Shown: positions 33,532-43,887 of the stretch, piece after piece | Numbering within the stretch: position 1 is the first letter of the stretch | How the letters are laid out: every line of letters starts with the position of its first letter | DNA from: Rhizobium sp. P40RR-XXII | GTDB lineage: Bacteria; Pseudomonadota; Alphaproteobacteria; Rhizobiales; Rhizobiaceae | Assembly (NCBI RefSeq): GCF_012641405.1 | Contig: NZ_JABAII010000002.1 | Span: forward strand, 124,001 to 188,000 | Length of the DNA: 64,000 bases | Direction of reading: 5' to 3' | Notes under the pieces: model-generated | Seen by the model: only the letters and a program-made list of their open reading frames with translations | Databases searched by the model: none | Told to the model about the DNA's origin: nothing | Program-made: the position numbers and the translations under genes

Positions 33532-34923
33532 TCACCTAGGCCCGATCATGGTCTCCGGCCGGACGATGGCGTCATATTCTTCCGAGGAGACCAATCCGCT
33601 AGCCAGTGCCTCTTCCTTCAGGGTCGTGCCATTCTTGTGCGCTGTCTTGGCGATCTTGGCGGCATTGTCGTAGCCGATCTTCGGCGCGAGCGCCGTTACC
33701 AGCATCAGCGAGCGCTCCAGGCCGGCCTTGATGTTGTCCTCGCGGGCCTCGATGCCGACGACGCAATGATCCGTAAAGGAGACGGCGGCGTCGCCGAGCA
33801 GCTGCACCGACTGCAGGAAATTGTAGGCCATCATCGGATTGTAGACGTTAAGCTCGAAGTGACCCTGGCTGCCGGCAAAGGTCAGCGCGGCATTGTTGCC
33901 GAAGATGTGAATACAGACCTGCGTCAGCGCCTCGCACTGTGTCGGATTGACTTTGCCCGGCATGATCGACGAGCCCGGCTCGTTTTCCGGCAAAGCCAGT
34001 TCGCCGAGACCTGAGCGCGGGCCGGAGCCGAGCAGGCGGATATCGTTGGCGATCTTGAAGAGCGCCGCTGCCGCCGCATTGATGGCGCCATGGCTGAAGA
34101 CCATCGAATCATGGGCGGCCAGCGCCTCGAACTTGTTCGGCGCGGTGACGAAGGGCAGGCCGGTGATCTTGGCGATCTCGTCGGCAACCTTCTCGGCAAA
34201 GCCGATCGGCGCATTGAGGCCGGTTCCGACCGCCGTGCCGCCCTGGGCGAGTTCGCAGAGACCCGGCAGCGTCAGCTCGATGCGCTTGATCGACGACGCA
34301 ACCTGCGCGGCATAGCCTGAAAATTCCTGGCCGAGCGTCAGAGGCGTGGCATCCTGCGTGTGGGTGCGGCCGATCTTGATGATATGGGCGAAGTCGGCGA
34401 CCTTCTTTTCCAGCGCCGCATGCAGATGCCGCAGGGCCGGCAGCAGGTGATGGACGATCTGCTCGGCGCAGGCGATGTGCATGGCCGTCGGATAGGTATC
34501 GTTCGACGACTGGCTCATGTTCACGTGATCGTTCGGATGCACTGGCTTCTTCGAGCCCATGACGCCGCCAAGCATCTCGATCGCGCGGTTGGAGATCACC
34601 TCGTTGGCATTCATATTCGACTGCGTGCCCGAGCCGGTCTGCCAGACGACGAGCGGGAAATGGTCGTTGAGCTTGCCGTCAATGACTTCTTGCGCCGCAG
34701 CGGCGATCGTCTTGCCGAGCTCCGGGTCGAGCTGGCCGAGTTCCACGTTGGCGCGCGCTGCCGCCTGTTTGACGATGCCGAGAGCGCGGACGACCGACAG
34801 CGGTTGCTTTTCCCAGCCGATCTTAAAATTGCCAAGCGAGCGCTGCGCCTGCGCGCCCCAATAACGGTCGCTGGCGACCTCGATCGGGCCGAAGGTATCG
34901 GTTTCGGTGCGGGTGGACGTCAT
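33532..34923 (-). CDS. fumC: Fumarate hydratase class II
   Basis: A 463-residue homotetrameric enzyme of the aspartase/fumarase superfamily that interconverts fumarate and malate without a cluster, so it resists oxygen and iron limitation. Signatures are [50 protein letters not shown] (read in parts) and the catalytic loop [14 protein letters not shown] 34923 follows CAGGA and matches the usual [13 protein letters not shown] start; the frame is open 24 codons further. It is followed by the class I gene after a palindromic repeat. Confidence 0.97.
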   Translation of the reverse strand: MTSTRTETDTFGPIEVASDRYWGAQAQRSLGNFKIGWEKQPLSVVRALGIVKQAAARANVELGQLDPELGKTIAAAAQEVIDGKLNDHFPLVVWQTGSGTQSNMNANEVISNRAIEMLGGVMGSKKPVHPNDHVNMSQSSNDTYPTAMHIACAEQIVHHLLPALRHLHAALEKKVADFAHIIKIGRTHTQDATPLTLGQEFSGYAAQVASSIKRIELTLPGLCELAQGGTAVGTGLNAPIGFAEKVADEIAKITGLPFVTAPNKFEALAAHDSMVFSHGAINAAAAALFKIANDIRLLGSGPRSGLGELALPENEPGSSIMPGKVNPTQCEALTQVCIHIFGNNAALTFAGSQGHFELNVYNPMMAYNFLQSVQLLGDAAVSFTDHCVVGIEAREDNIKAGLERSLMLVTALAPKIGYDNAAKIAKTAHKNGTTLKEEALASGLVSSEEYDAIVRPETMIGPR

Positions 34924-35328
34924 GTTGCTGGTCCTGCTTTCCATTGAGACGGATAGCAGCCATATAGGCCCGAACGGCGCCCAAGAAAACATCAAAGCGC
35001 TATTTCATGATCCTAGTGGTCATGTTTTCTCCCGCTGCGGCGTGCCCTTTTTAACACGCTCTCCATATATTCGCAGAAGTGCATTTCCACATGCTTAAAA
35101 AGGCTGGGAAATTTCAATAAAAGATTAACCAATAATTTCATAATTTTGTGTGAACTGAGCCACGGAAAGCGCCGATTCTTCGTAATGTGAAGGTGAGGCA
35201 TTGAACGAAAGGCGGGTCTCGCCGTTTTCATTCTAGTGGGTATACGATGTTTCAAGACATCGCGGCCGAGTTGAAGACAGCCCCGCCAGGCTCGAAGTTA
35301 TCGCACGATACAGGGACCCGATTAGAGA
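34924..35328. other. Intergenic region, 405 bases, between fumC and the L,D-transpeptidase gene
   Basis: This divergent spacer is AT-rich near 35090-35160. A small hairpin with GAAAGGCG and CGCCGTTTTC arms lies at 35207-35229, followed by TTTTC on the plus strand. It could end a short transcript. I see no tRNA-like fold and no credible gene. Confidence 0.4.
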
Positions 35329-37227
35329 ATGAAACTTGCCATCAAAGCCACAGCATCCGTCCTGGCTCTTTCCTGCTGCCTTTCCTCCATCGGCGTAACC
35401 TCCGCGAACGCGATGACTCTCATGGATTTCATCCGTGGCGGTCAAGGACGTCAGCAGAGCACACAGGTTTCGGCGCCGGTTCCCGGCAATCCGGCGCAGA
35501 CGCTGAATCCTGATCAGCCTCCGCAGGCAAAACAGCCGCTGCCGACGGTGGATGCGCCGAAGTATTATACTTACAAGGCGGATTCGATGCGTCTGGTTTC
35601 GACCGCGCATTTTGCCGATCCGGTGGTGACTGGCGCGGTCGCCGACGCCTCTCCGGCGCCGGTCGCGGTCGATACCGAGATTTCGCAGCGTCGCTATCTT
35701 TCCGATGCGCGCGTCATGGCAACCAACGATATCGCCAAGGCGATCGAATCTTACTACGCCGATCAGAGCAAACCGCTTCTCTGGGTTGCGGATCACGCCA
35801 TGAGCGACAAGGCGAAGGCCGCCATGACGGTTCTTGCCGATGCCGGTTCCGTTGGTCTCGACCCCGCCGATTATGCTGTGACGCCGCCCGGCGATGATGC
35901 TGCAAATGCCGACCCCGTGTTGCGTGATCGGGCTCTCATGCAGTTCGAGCTGGCGCTCTCCAGCAAGGTGCTGATGTTCGTCCAGGATACGGTCCGCGGC
36001 CGTCTCGACCCGAACAGGATCTCCGGCTATCACGACTTCAAGCGCAAGGACGTCAACCTGATGGCGATGCTCGACGTGTTGCGCGCCAGCCCCGACGTCG
36101 CCGCCTATCTCAACAGCCGCAGCCCATCCAACCAGCAGTTCACGCTGCTGAAGGCCGAGCTTGCGAAGTTGCGAGCCGAATCCGGTTCCGATGGCACCCG
36201 TATTTCGATTTCCTTGAGCGGCACCCTGAAGCCGGGCAGCAGCTCGCCGGAAATGGCCAATATCGTCAAGGCGATCGAGCATCGCGGATCGGATGCGCTG
36301 AAAACCGCCCATGCCGATCTTTTCGCGGCCTATCTGGGTACGCCTGACTACACGCCGGAACTGGTGTCGCTGGTCGAAGACTTCCAGAGGGAAAAGGGAC
36401 TGACCGCTGACGGCGTAATCGGCCCGTCCTCCGTCCGGGCCATGGTCGGCGAGAACAACGATACGAAGATCCAGAAGCTCGTCGTTGCCATGGAACAGCT
36501 CCGCTGGCTTCCGGCCGAACTCGGACCGCGCTACGTCTTCATCAACCAGCCGGCGTTCATGGTCTATTACTACAATAATAACCAGGAACAGTTGTCGATG
36601 CGTGTCGTCGTCGGCGGCAAGCAGCACCAGACCTTCTTCTTCGAAAATCAGGTGCAGACGGTCGAGTTCAATCCTTTCTGGGGCGTTCCGCAGTCGATCA
36701 TCATCAACGAGATGCTGCCGAAGCTGCGCTCTGATCCGAACTATCTCGACCGCATGGGCTATCAGGTCGAAGTTGGCGGTCGGGCAGTCGCATCGTCGAG
36801 CGTCGACTGGTACGGCTCGACGAAGAGCATCTCGGTTCGCCAGCCGCCGAGCAGCGACAACGCGCTGGGCGAGCTGAAGATCCTCTTCCCAAATTCGCAC
36901 GCCATCTACATGCACGACACGCCGCAGAAAAGCTTCTTCAAGAAGGATATGCGCGCACTCAGCCATGGCTGCGTCCGCCTTGCCGATCCGCGCGCAATGG
37001 CTGCCGCCGTTCTGAACACCACGGTCGACGATGTCGCCAAGCAGATCGCGGCCGGCCAGAACAAGGCGGTCGCCGTGCCGCAGAAGTTCCCGATCTACAT
37101 TGCTTACTTTACGGCCTGGCCGAACAAGGACGGCGTCGTCCAGTATTTCAACGACGTCTACGATCGCGACGCGGCAACGCTGAAGGCGCTCGATGCCACG
37201 ACAAAGGCGCGCACTGCTCAGATCTGA
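35329..37227 (+). CDS. L,D-transpeptidase (YcbB/LdtD-like), periplasmic
   Basis: A 632-residue exported enzyme that forms 3-3 cross-links in peptidoglycan or attaches proteins to it. A signal peptide covers about residues 1-28. A Pro/Gln-rich linker follows, then the scaffold domain, a peptidoglycan-binding motif (LVEDFQREKGLTADGVIGPS, near residue 345) and the YkuD catalytic domain. The active site is HDTPQKSFF then SHGCVRLADP, with catalytic Cys548. The domain order matches YcbB. Rhizobiales rely heavily on L,D-cross-links for polar growth, which is known of the group. A bidirectional terminator follows. Confidence 0.94.
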   Translation: MKLAIKATASVLALSCCLSSIGVTSANAMTLMDFIRGGQGRQQSTQVSAPVPGNPAQTLNPDQPPQAKQPLPTVDAPKYYTYKADSMRLVSTAHFADPVVTGAVADASPAPVAVDTEISQRRYLSDARVMATNDIAKAIESYYADQSKPLLWVADHAMSDKAKAAMTVLADAGSVGLDPADYAVTPPGDDAANADPVLRDRALMQFELALSSKVLMFVQDTVRGRLDPNRISGYHDFKRKDVNLMAMLDVLRASPDVAAYLNSRSPSNQQFTLLKAELAKLRAESGSDGTRISISLSGTLKPGSSSPEMANIVKAIEHRGSDALKTAHADLFAAYLGTPDYTPELVSLVEDFQREKGLTADGVIGPSSVRAMVGENNDTKIQKLVVAMEQLRWLPAELGPRYVFINQPAFMVYYYNNNQEQLSMRVVVGGKQHQTFFFENQVQTVEFNPFWGVPQSIIINEMLPKLRSDPNYLDRMGYQVEVGGRAVASSSVDWYGSTKSISVRQPPSSDNALGELKILFPNSHAIYMHDTPQKSFFKKDMRALSHGCVRLADPRAMAAAVLNTTVDDVAKQIAAGQNKAVAVPQKFPIYIAYFTAWPNKDGVVQYFNDVYDRDAATLKALDATTKARTAQI

Positions 37228-37250
37228 GTTCTGTGCAGCGGAAAAACAAA

Positions 37251-37279
37251 AAAAGAGCGGCCGAAACGCCGCTCTTTTT
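37251..37279. terminator. Bidirectional rho-independent terminator
   Basis: An eleven-base perfect stem (AAAAGAGCGGC with GCCGCTCTTTT) and a six-base loop are followed by T on the plus strand and by a run of T on the minus strand. It lies between the converging transpeptidase and gph genes and can serve both. Confidence 0.9.
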
Positions 37280-37298
37280 GTTGGAAATATCGAATATC

Positions 37299-37973
37299 TC
37301 AGGCCGCGAGCAACCCCTCGACCAGTTCCGGCGTGAGCTCGTCGTAGTGGTAGATAATGCGGTTCGGGCCGAGGGTTTCCACGCCGACGTCGGAATAGCC
37401 GAACGGGACGGCGACAGAGGGCACGCCGGCATTACGGGCGACGAGAATGTCATTGATGCTGTCGCCGATCATGACGGTGCGGGCGATGTCGCCGCCCGCG
37501 CGCTCGACGGTGCCGATCAGATGCTCGGCATGCGGCTTGCGCACCGTGAAAGTGTCGCCGCCGGTAATGGCCTCGAAATATTGGGTCAGTTCGAGCCGGT
37601 CGAGGAGCGTGCGCGCAAGCGATTCCATCTTGTTGGTGCAGACAGCAAGCTTGTAGCCTTTATTCCTCAGCGTCACGAGCGCGGCCAGGAGCCCGGGATA
37701 GGGCTGCGTAACGCCGGGCATCGTCTCGGAATAATGGGTTATGAAGCGCTGCAGGAGGGCCGGCAATTCTTCCGACGTCAACGCGTAGCCGTGCAGCTTG
37801 CAGGCCCGCTCGATCATCACCTGCGCACCGTTACCGACGAGATGCGTCACGTCGTCGTAGCTGACCGGCGGAAGCTCAAGCGCGGCAATCGTATGGTTGA
37901 GGCTGACGATGAGGTCCGCGTGCGTGTCGAGCAGCGTGCCATCGAGATCGAATACGACAAGGGGAGATTTCAC
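37299..37973 (-). CDS. gph: Phosphoglycolate phosphatase (HAD superfamily)
   Basis: A 224-residue HAD hydrolase that removes phosphate from 2-phosphoglycolate, a product of DNA-repair and Calvin-cycle side reactions. Motif I is FDLDGTLLDT with Asp9 and Asp11, motif II is VCTN, motif III the Lys in TVRKP, and motif IV is MIGDSINDILVA. The helical cap domain lies between motifs I and II. It starts with GTG 37973; no strong RBS is visible. The related pyrophosphatase PpaX is an alternative. It is divergent from rpiA. Confidence 0.9.
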   Translation of the reverse strand: MKSPLVVFDLDGTLLDTHADLIVSLNHTIAALELPPVSYDDVTHLVGNGAQVMIERACKLHGYALTSEELPALLQRFITHYSETMPGVTQPYPGLLAALVTLRNKGYKLAVCTNKMESLARTLLDRLELTQYFEAITGGDTFTVRKPHAEHLIGTVERAGGDIARTVMIGDSINDILVARNAGVPSVAVPFGYSDVGVETLGPNRIIYHYDELTPELVEGLLAA

Positions 37974-38168
37974 CAGGAATCGGCCTTTGCATGGAAAAGG
38001 GTGTGTCTTTTGGAGTTAAAAGATCACGCGGGCAATTGCAACCGAAGCACCCCGGAAGCCTCGGCGGAGAGGGGCGGGGATTTCTATATCATGCCGTTAT
38101 TTTGGCTTTCGTTTGGCTGGAGAGCCGTGTAAACAGCAGACCAACGTAACAATGGGAGCAGGTGGCGC

Positions 38169-38870
38169 ATGGACGCCCGCCAGATGAAGATTGAGGCTGC
38201 GAGAGCCGCACTCGCTCATGTCGAGAGCGGCATGCGGCTCGGGATCGGCACCGGCACCACGGCGGAGGAATTCGTTCGCCTGCTCGCTGAAAAGGTCGCG
38301 GCTGGCCTCTCGATCCAGGGCGTCCCAACTTCCGAAAGAACGGCCAAGCTCTGCAACGAGCTTGGCGTGCCGTTGAAATCGCTGGACGAGCTTCCGGAAC
38401 TTGATCTGACCATTGACGGCGCCGACGAGCTGGATGGCGCGCTGACGCTGATCAAGGGCGGCGGCGGCGCGCTGCTGCGCGAGAAGATCGTTGCCGCTTC
38501 CTCAGCCCGCATGATCGTCATCGCGGATCAAAGCAAGGTCGTCGAGACGCTCGGAGCCTTCCCGCTGCCGATCGAGGTCAATCCCTTTGGTCTCGTTTCC
38601 ACTCGCATCCTCATCGAGAAGGCGACCTCGCGTCTTGGGCTCTCGGGCGCGTTCAACATGCGCCGCTCCGGCGACAGCCTCTTTGTCACCGACGGAGGGC
38701 ATTACATCGTCGATGCATCTTTCGGCCGTATTCCTGATGCAGAGGCGCTGTCGAGCGAGCTCTATTCGATTCCCGGCGTTGTCGAACACGGGCTCTTTAT
38801 CCATATGGCGACATTAGCGATCATTGCCGGCCCTGCCGGTGCGCGTACGTTGCAGGCGAACAATACATAG
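38169..38870 (+). CDS. rpiA: Ribose-5-phosphate isomerase A
   Basis: A 233-residue enzyme that interconverts ribose 5-phosphate and ribulose 5-phosphate in the pentose phosphate pathway. Conserved pieces are the phosphate-binding [11 protein letters not shown], the catalytic [12 protein letters not shown], and the [12 protein letters not shown] loop. Length is normal. It is followed after 13 bases by the DUF2059 gene, so the two probably share a transcript. Together with gnd at the other end of the window it covers two pentose-phosphate steps. Confidence 0.97.
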   Translation: MDARQMKIEAARAALAHVESGMRLGIGTGTTAEEFVRLLAEKVAAGLSIQGVPTSERTAKLCNELGVPLKSLDELPELDLTIDGADELDGALTLIKGGGGALLREKIVAASSARMIVIADQSKVVETLGAFPLPIEVNPFGLVSTRILIEKATSRLGLSGAFNMRRSGDSLFVTDGGHYIVDASFGRIPDAEALSSELYSIPGVVEHGLFIHMATLAIIAGPAGARTLQANNT

Positions 38871-38883
38871 GAGCACTCATCTC

Positions 38884-39441
38884 ATGATCAAATTTGCGGG
38901 TCTTGGCCGTCTTGCCGCTGCAACCATCCTTCTTTCGGGCATTGCCCTGGGTTCCGTGAACGCTCAGGAAGTTTCCGAGGATCAGATCAAGGCTGCGCGC
39001 GCCGCGATCAACGCACTCGGCATCACCAACCAGTTCGATAATATCCTGCCGAACCTCGCCGAGCAGCTGAAGAGCACGATGATCCAGGCAAACCCGAATT
39101 TTGGCGATGCGATCAACTCGACCGTTGACGCCACCGCCCTGGCACTCGCTCCGCGTCGTGCCGATCTCGAGCGCGAAGCTGCCGTGACCTACGCCAAGGC
39201 ATTCTCGGCCGACGAACTCAAGGCGATTGCCGATTTCTACAATTCGCCGGCCGGCAAGAAGCTTCTCAAGGACGGCCCGCTCGCCACTCGCGAGCTCTAC
39301 AAGGCTGCCGATATCTGGAGCCAGGGTATTTCGCGCGATCTCGCCAAGCAGAGCAACGACGCTCTGCAGAAGGTCGTCAAGCAGCCCGTCGCGGTGCCGG
39401 ATGCCGGTGCCGCCGCAGCGCAGCCCGCGCCGAAGCAGTAA
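38884..39441 (+). CDS. DUF2059 exported protein
   Basis: A 185-residue protein with a signal peptide (LAAATILLSGIALGSVNAQ, cleaved near residue 24). The rest is helical, with the DUF2059 stretch YAKAFSADELKAIADFYNSP and GKKLLKDGP. It ends in an Ala/Pro/Gln-rich tail. DUF2059 proteins are periplasmic and of unknown role. ATG 38884 is chosen because it begins the signal peptide directly after rpiA. It precedes the glutathione reductase gene, with a terminator between. Confidence 0.92.
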   Translation: MIKFAGLGRLAAATILLSGIALGSVNAQEVSEDQIKAARAAINALGITNQFDNILPNLAEQLKSTMIQANPNFGDAINSTVDATALALAPRRADLEREAAVTYAKAFSADELKAIADFYNSPAGKKLLKDGPLATRELYKAADIWSQGISRDLAKQSNDALQKVVKQPVAVPDAGAAAAQPAPKQ

Positions 39442-39520
39442 GCAGAAATTCCTTGCCTCGGCCATTTTCGGCGCGGACGTCTCGCGTTTTCGGAATGATC
39501 GGCTGGCAGTTGCAAATTCG

Positions 39521-39552
39521 AAGCCCGGACAAGATCCGGGCTTTTCTTTTTG
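39521..39552 (+). terminator. Rho-independent terminator after the DUF2059 gene
   Basis: AAGCCCGGA and TCCGGGCTT with a five-base loop are followed by TTCTTTTT. It closes the rpiA-DUF2059 transcript. Confidence 0.9.
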
Positions 39553-39625
39553 TATCGCGGCTCCCTATATGAGTGCGAACCCCCAATGATGCTTTTGCGC
39601 ATGTTCATTTCGACAGGAGCCACCG

Positions 39626-41011
39626 ATGCCTTCGTTTGATTTCGACCTTTTCGTGATTGGCGGCGGCTCCGGCGGCGTGCGCGGCGCGCGCGTCGCGGCT
39701 TCGCTGGGTAAGAAGGTCGGTATCGCCGAGGAATACCGCTACGGCGGCACCTGCGTCATTCGTGGCTGTGTGCCGAAGAAGCTGTTCGTCTATGCCTCCC
39801 AATATAGCGAGCATTTCGAGGATGCAGCCGGTTTCGGCTGGACGGTCGGCGAAAGCAGTTTTGATTGGAAGAAGCTGATCGAAGCGAAGGACAAGGAGAT
39901 CGCCCGGCTGGAAGGCCTTTATCGCAAGGGGCTCGACAATGCCAAGGCCGAGATCTTCGATACCCGCGCCGAGCTGGTGGATGCCCACACGGTCAAGCTT
40001 TTGAAGACCGGCCAGACTGTCACGGCGAAAACCATCGTCATCGCAACCGGCGGCCGGCCGAACCTGCATACGGCGCTGCCGGGGTACGAGCTTTGCATAT
40101 CTTCCAACGAAGCCTTCCATTTGAAGGAACTGCCGAAGTCAATCCTGATCGCCGGCGGTGGTTATATTGCCGTCGAGTTCGCCAATATCTTTCACGGCCT
40201 AGGCGTCGAGACGACATTGATTTATCGCGGCGCCGAGATCCTGTCGCGCTTCGACCACGACCTGCGCAAGGGCCTGCATGAGGCAATGGAGGAAAAGGGC
40301 ATCCGCATTCTCTGCCACGACATCATTACGGGCGTGGAGAAGGTGGAGAATGGGCTCAAGGTCCGGACCAAGAACGACAAGCCGCTGACGGTCGATACCG
40401 TCATGCTGGCGCTCGGCCGTACGCCGAATACCGAAAACCTCGGGCTTGAGGCAGCCGGCGTCGCAACCAACGAGCAGGGCGCGGTCATCGTCGACGAATA
40501 TTCGCGCACCTCGGTGTCGAATATCTATGCGCTGGGTGATGTCACTGACCGGGTACAGTTGACGCCCGTCGCGATCCACGAGGCCATGTGCTTCATCGAG
40601 ACCGTCTACAAGAACAATCCGACGCGGCCGGATCACGAGCTCATTGCGACGGCGGTCTTCTCGCAGCCGGAGATCGGTACGGTCGGATTGACCGAGGAAG
40701 ATGCGGCCAAGCGCTATCCGGAACTGGAAGTCTATCGAGCGCAGTTCCGGCCGATGAAGGCGACGCTTTCTGGCCGCAGCGAGAAGATGATCATGAAGCT
40801 GATCGTCAATGCCGCCGACCGCAAGGTGATAGGCGCACATATTCTCGGCCACGATGCCGGCGAGATGGCGCAGCTTCTCGGCGTTCCCGTGAAGGCCGGC
40901 TGCACCAAGGACGATTTCGATCGCACCATGGCGGTGCATCCGACTGCCTCGGAAGAATTGGTGACGATGTATTCGCCGAGCTATCGCATTCGCAACGGCG
41001 AGCGCGTGTAA
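39626..41011 (+). CDS. gor: Glutathione-disulfide reductase
   Basis: A 461-residue FAD enzyme that regenerates glutathione with NADPH. The FAD-binding GGGSGGVRGARVAA is near residue 12. The redox disulfide is Cys43/Cys48 in GTCVIRGCVPKK, the NADPH fold carries AGGGYIAVEFA, and the C-terminal catalytic base is the histidine of AVHPTASEELVTM. CAGGAG precedes ATG 39626. The glutathione it supplies would be used by the GST and possibly the GFA protein encoded elsewhere in the window. Confidence 0.96.
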   Translation: MPSFDFDLFVIGGGSGGVRGARVAASLGKKVGIAEEYRYGGTCVIRGCVPKKLFVYASQYSEHFEDAAGFGWTVGESSFDWKKLIEAKDKEIARLEGLYRKGLDNAKAEIFDTRAELVDAHTVKLLKTGQTVTAKTIVIATGGRPNLHTALPGYELCISSNEAFHLKELPKSILIAGGGYIAVEFANIFHGLGVETTLIYRGAEILSRFDHDLRKGLHEAMEEKGIRILCHDIITGVEKVENGLKVRTKNDKPLTVDTVMLALGRTPNTENLGLEAAGVATNEQGAVIVDEYSRTSVSNIYALGDVTDRVQLTPVAIHEAMCFIETVYKNNPTRPDHELIATAVFSQPEIGTVGLTEEDAAKRYPELEVYRAQFRPMKATLSGRSEKMIMKLIVNAADRKVIGAHILGHDAGEMAQLLGVPVKAGCTKDDFDRTMAVHPTASEELVTMYSPSYRIRNGERV

Positions 41012-41165
41012 CGCGCCCGGCTGGCCACATATATTGCCCGCGTCACAAAAGATCAGCACAGTAGTTCGCGCGCCTTTGCAAGCGGGTGGCAAAGGTTTAT
41101 AAGCGCGCGTTATTTACGACGACGGGACTCCCGGCCGAGACCGGGCGCACAAGCAGGTGAGTGAG

Positions 41166-42539
41166 ATGGCACAGAATTGGACACCGAACAGTTGGCGGCA
41201 GAAACCGATCCAGCAGGTGCCGGATTTTCCGGACAAGGCAGCGCTTGCAGACACAGAAGCACAGCTCGCAAGCTATCCGCCGCTGGTTTTTGCCGGTGAA
41301 GCCCGCCGTCTGAAAGCCCATCTTGCCAATGTGGCCGAAGGCAACGGTTTCCTGCTGCAGGGCGGTGATTGCGCCGAGAGCTTCGCGGAACACGGCGCGG
41401 ACAATATCCGGGACTTCTTCCGCGCCTTCCTGCAGATGGCCGTCGTGCTGACCTTTGGTGCGCAGCTGCCGGTCGTGAAGGTCGGACGCATTGCCGGTCA
41501 GTTCGCCAAGCCGCGGTCCTCGAACATCGAAACGCAGAATGGTGTGTCGCTGCCGAGCTATCGCGGCGACATCATCAACGGCATCGACTTCACCGAAGAT
41601 GCGCGCATCCCCAATCCGGAGCGTCAGCTGATGGCTTACCGCCAGTCCGCCGCGACGCTGAACCTGTTGCGCGCTTTCGCCATGGGTGGCTATGCCAACC
41701 TGGAAAACGTGCAGAAGTGGATGCTCGGCTTCGTCAAGGACAGCCCGCAGGGCGAGCGCTACCGCAAGCTTGCCGATCGCATCGGCGAGACCATGGATTT
41801 CATGAAAGCGATCGGCATCACCGCCGAGAGCAATGCGAGCCTGCGCGAGACCGATTTCTTCACCAGCCACGAGGCGCTGCTGCTTGGCTATGAAGAAGCC
41901 TTCACCCGCGTCGATTCCACGACCGGAGACTGGTACGCGACCTCGGGCCACATGCTCTGGATCGGCGACCGCACGCGTCAGGCCGACCATGCGCATGTCG
42001 AATATTTCCGCGGCATCAAGAACCCGATCGGCCTGAAGTGCGGTCCTTCGCTGCAGGCGGACGATCTCATTAACCTGATCGATATTCTGAACCCCGAGAA
42101 CGAAGCCGGCCGCCTGACGCTGATCTGCCGTTTCGGCCACGACAAGGTTGCCGACAACCTGCCGCGCCTGATCCGCGCTGTCGAGAAGGAGGGCCGCAAG
42201 GTCGTCTGGTCCTGCGATCCGATGCACGGCAACACGATCACGCTCAACAACTACAAGACCCGTCCGTTCGAGCGCATCCTGTCGGAAGTGGAAAGCTTCT
42301 TCCAGATCCATCGCGCCGAAGGCACGCATCCGGGCGGCATCCACATCGAGATGACCGGCAAGGATGTGACCGAATGCACGGGTGGTGCCCGCGCCGTCGG
42401 TGCCGAGGATCTGCAGGATCGCTACCACACCCATTGCGACCCGCGTCTCAACGCCGACCAGGCGCTCGAGCTTGCCTTCCTGCTCGCTGAGCGGATGAAG
42501 GGCGGCCGCGACGAAAAGCGCATGCGCGCTCACGGCTGA
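41166..42539 (+). CDS. aroF: 3-deoxy-7-phosphoheptulonate synthase, class II
   Basis: A 457-residue class II DAHP synthase that joins phosphoenolpyruvate and erythrose 4-phosphate, the first shikimate-pathway step. Family features are [13 protein letters not shown] with the metal-binding Cys, [26 protein letters not shown], and [10 protein letters not shown] with the metal-binding His. Bacterial class II enzymes are the plant-like type. ATG 41166 is used; GTG 41157 in the same frame is an alternative. Gene symbol usage differs among rhizobia (aroF or aroG). Confidence 0.95.
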   Translation: MAQNWTPNSWRQKPIQQVPDFPDKAALADTEAQLASYPPLVFAGEARRLKAHLANVAEGNGFLLQGGDCAESFAEHGADNIRDFFRAFLQMAVVLTFGAQLPVVKVGRIAGQFAKPRSSNIETQNGVSLPSYRGDIINGIDFTEDARIPNPERQLMAYRQSAATLNLLRAFAMGGYANLENVQKWMLGFVKDSPQGERYRKLADRIGETMDFMKAIGITAESNASLRETDFFTSHEALLLGYEEAFTRVDSTTGDWYATSGHMLWIGDRTRQADHAHVEYFRGIKNPIGLKCGPSLQADDLINLIDILNPENEAGRLTLICRFGHDKVADNLPRLIRAVEKEGRKVVWSCDPMHGNTITLNNYKTRPFERILSEVESFFQIHRAEGTHPGGIHIEMTGKDVTECTGGARAVGAEDLQDRYHTHCDPRLNADQALELAFLLAERMKGGRDEKRMRAHG

Positions 42540-42566
42540 TTGAAACCAGATTTGCGAATTATCAGG

Positions 42567-42597
42567 CGGGCCGGCGAAAAGCCGGCCCGTTTGCTTT
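42567..42597 (+). terminator. Rho-independent terminator after the DAHP synthase gene
   Basis: CGGGCCGGC and GCCGGCCCG with a GAAAA loop are followed by TTTGCTTT, 27 bases beyond the stop. Confidence 0.9.
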
Positions 42598-42695
42598 GGT
42601 GCTTGAGTGGATCAATCCGGCTGAAAGGCGCTTCGTTTCTTTGAATTTGACCTTGATGTCATTCTCGGAAAAGCTCCCACAAAAAGGGAGAGATC

Positions 42696-43121
42696 ATGAG
42701 CGACGAACATTCTGGAGCTTGCCTTTGTGGCAGCGTACGTTTCAAGACACATGGCAAGCTGCGGGAGGTCGTCGCCTGCCATTGTTCGCAGTGCCGCAAG
42801 CAGACAGGGCTTTATTACGCAGCGACCAACGTGGCGATCGCCAACCTCACGATCGAAGGGGAAGACGCGATCACCTGGTATCGCGCCAGCACATTCGCCC
42901 GACGGGGCTTCTGCAGGACCTGCGGCTCGGCCCTCTTTTGGGCAGCAGATGGCGTGGACGAAATATCGATCATGGCGGGGCTGTTCGATCAGCCCAGCGA
43001 CCTGAAACTCGCCTATCACATCTATTGCGCCGACAAGGGCGATTATTACGAGATCACCGATGGGCTGCCGCAATACAGGCACGACCATGCGGGGCTGCTG
43101 ACGGCCGGCCCTTCCGATTGA
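42696..43121 (+). CDS. GFA family protein (glutathione-dependent formaldehyde-activating/CENP-V-like)
   Basis: A 141-residue zinc protein of the GFA fold. The zinc ligands are Cys9 and Cys11 (CLCGSVRF), the CHCSQCRK cluster, and CRTCGSALF. Family proteins were named for glutathione-formaldehyde adduct formation, but most are of unknown function. AAGGGAGAG precedes ATG 42696. It is convergent with the DUF1003 gene, leaving only three bases between the stops. Confidence 0.92.
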   Translation: MSDEHSGACLCGSVRFKTHGKLREVVACHCSQCRKQTGLYYAATNVAIANLTIEGEDAITWYRASTFARRGFCRTCGSALFWAADGVDEISIMAGLFDQPSDLKLAYHIYCADKGDYYEITDGLPQYRHDHAGLLTAGPSD

Positions 43122-43124
43122 CCC

Positions 43125-43661
43125 TCAGATACCGCTTTTCTCGGCAACCAGCTTGCTCAGCTTGGCGATTTCTTCGCGCACCACCGAAAGTTCCGTCAGC
43201 ACTTGCATGTCGATTTTCTGGTGCAACGACAAAACCTCGAGCTCGGCCTTGAGATTGACTTCGTAGTCCTTCGCCGCCTCGAAGCGGTCGCGTTCGGTCT
43301 GGCGGTTCTGCGACATCATGATGATCGGCGCCTGGATGGCGGCGAGCATCGAGAGGACAAGGTTCAGGAAGATGAAGGGGTAGGGGTCGAAGGCGCGCGT
43401 GGTGAGAAGAATGGTGTTGACGACGCACCAGAACACCAGGAACACCAGAAAGGTGATGATAAAAGACCAGGAGCCGCCGACACGGGCGATACCGTCCGCC
43501 AGACGTTGCCCCGTGGAGGCTTTCGCCGAGAGGGCCGCGTTGATATCGGTGGATATGATTTTTCGTTCATGCGCCTTCTTGAGAACGCGCTTTTCTATAT
43601 CGCCGAGCTCGTCGGCGGTCTTGTCGAAATGCAGATGAACGAAATTGGGCAGATTATACAT
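43125..43661 (-). CDS. DUF1003 membrane protein
   Basis: A 178-residue protein with two membrane segments, near residues 67-86 (SFIITFLVFLVFWCVVNTIL) and 93-114, joined by the DUF1003 hallmark PYPFIFLNLVLSMLAAIQAP. The C-terminal half is a charged coiled-coil-like helix (RDRFEAAKDYEVNLKAELEV) with a final SVVREEIAKLSKLVAE. The function is unknown. GGAG precedes ATG 43661. Confidence 0.9.
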   Translation of the reverse strand: MYNLPNFVHLHFDKTADELGDIEKRVLKKAHERKIISTDINAALSAKASTGQRLADGIARVGGSWSFIITFLVFLVFWCVVNTILLTTRAFDPYPFIFLNLVLSMLAAIQAPIIMMSQNRQTERDRFEAAKDYEVNLKAELEVLSLHQKIDMQVLTELSVVREEIAKLSKLVAEKSGI

Positions 43662-43887
43662 GGGAAGGCTCCGGCATCCTGGGTGGCGTTGAACGCAACT
43701 ATTCGATCAACGGGCAAAAATGCAACGTTGAAAGAGCTTCAATCTCGATCACGCGTGGAACTGTTGCGTGTGCCGTCTGATGACGGACGTCGAAACACCG
43801 TCGCCCAAGGTTGGGCAATGACAGCGTGTCGCGGTTTCGGCGGCCCATGACAATGAAAATTAATTCTCTGATGCGGCAGGATAGGCC

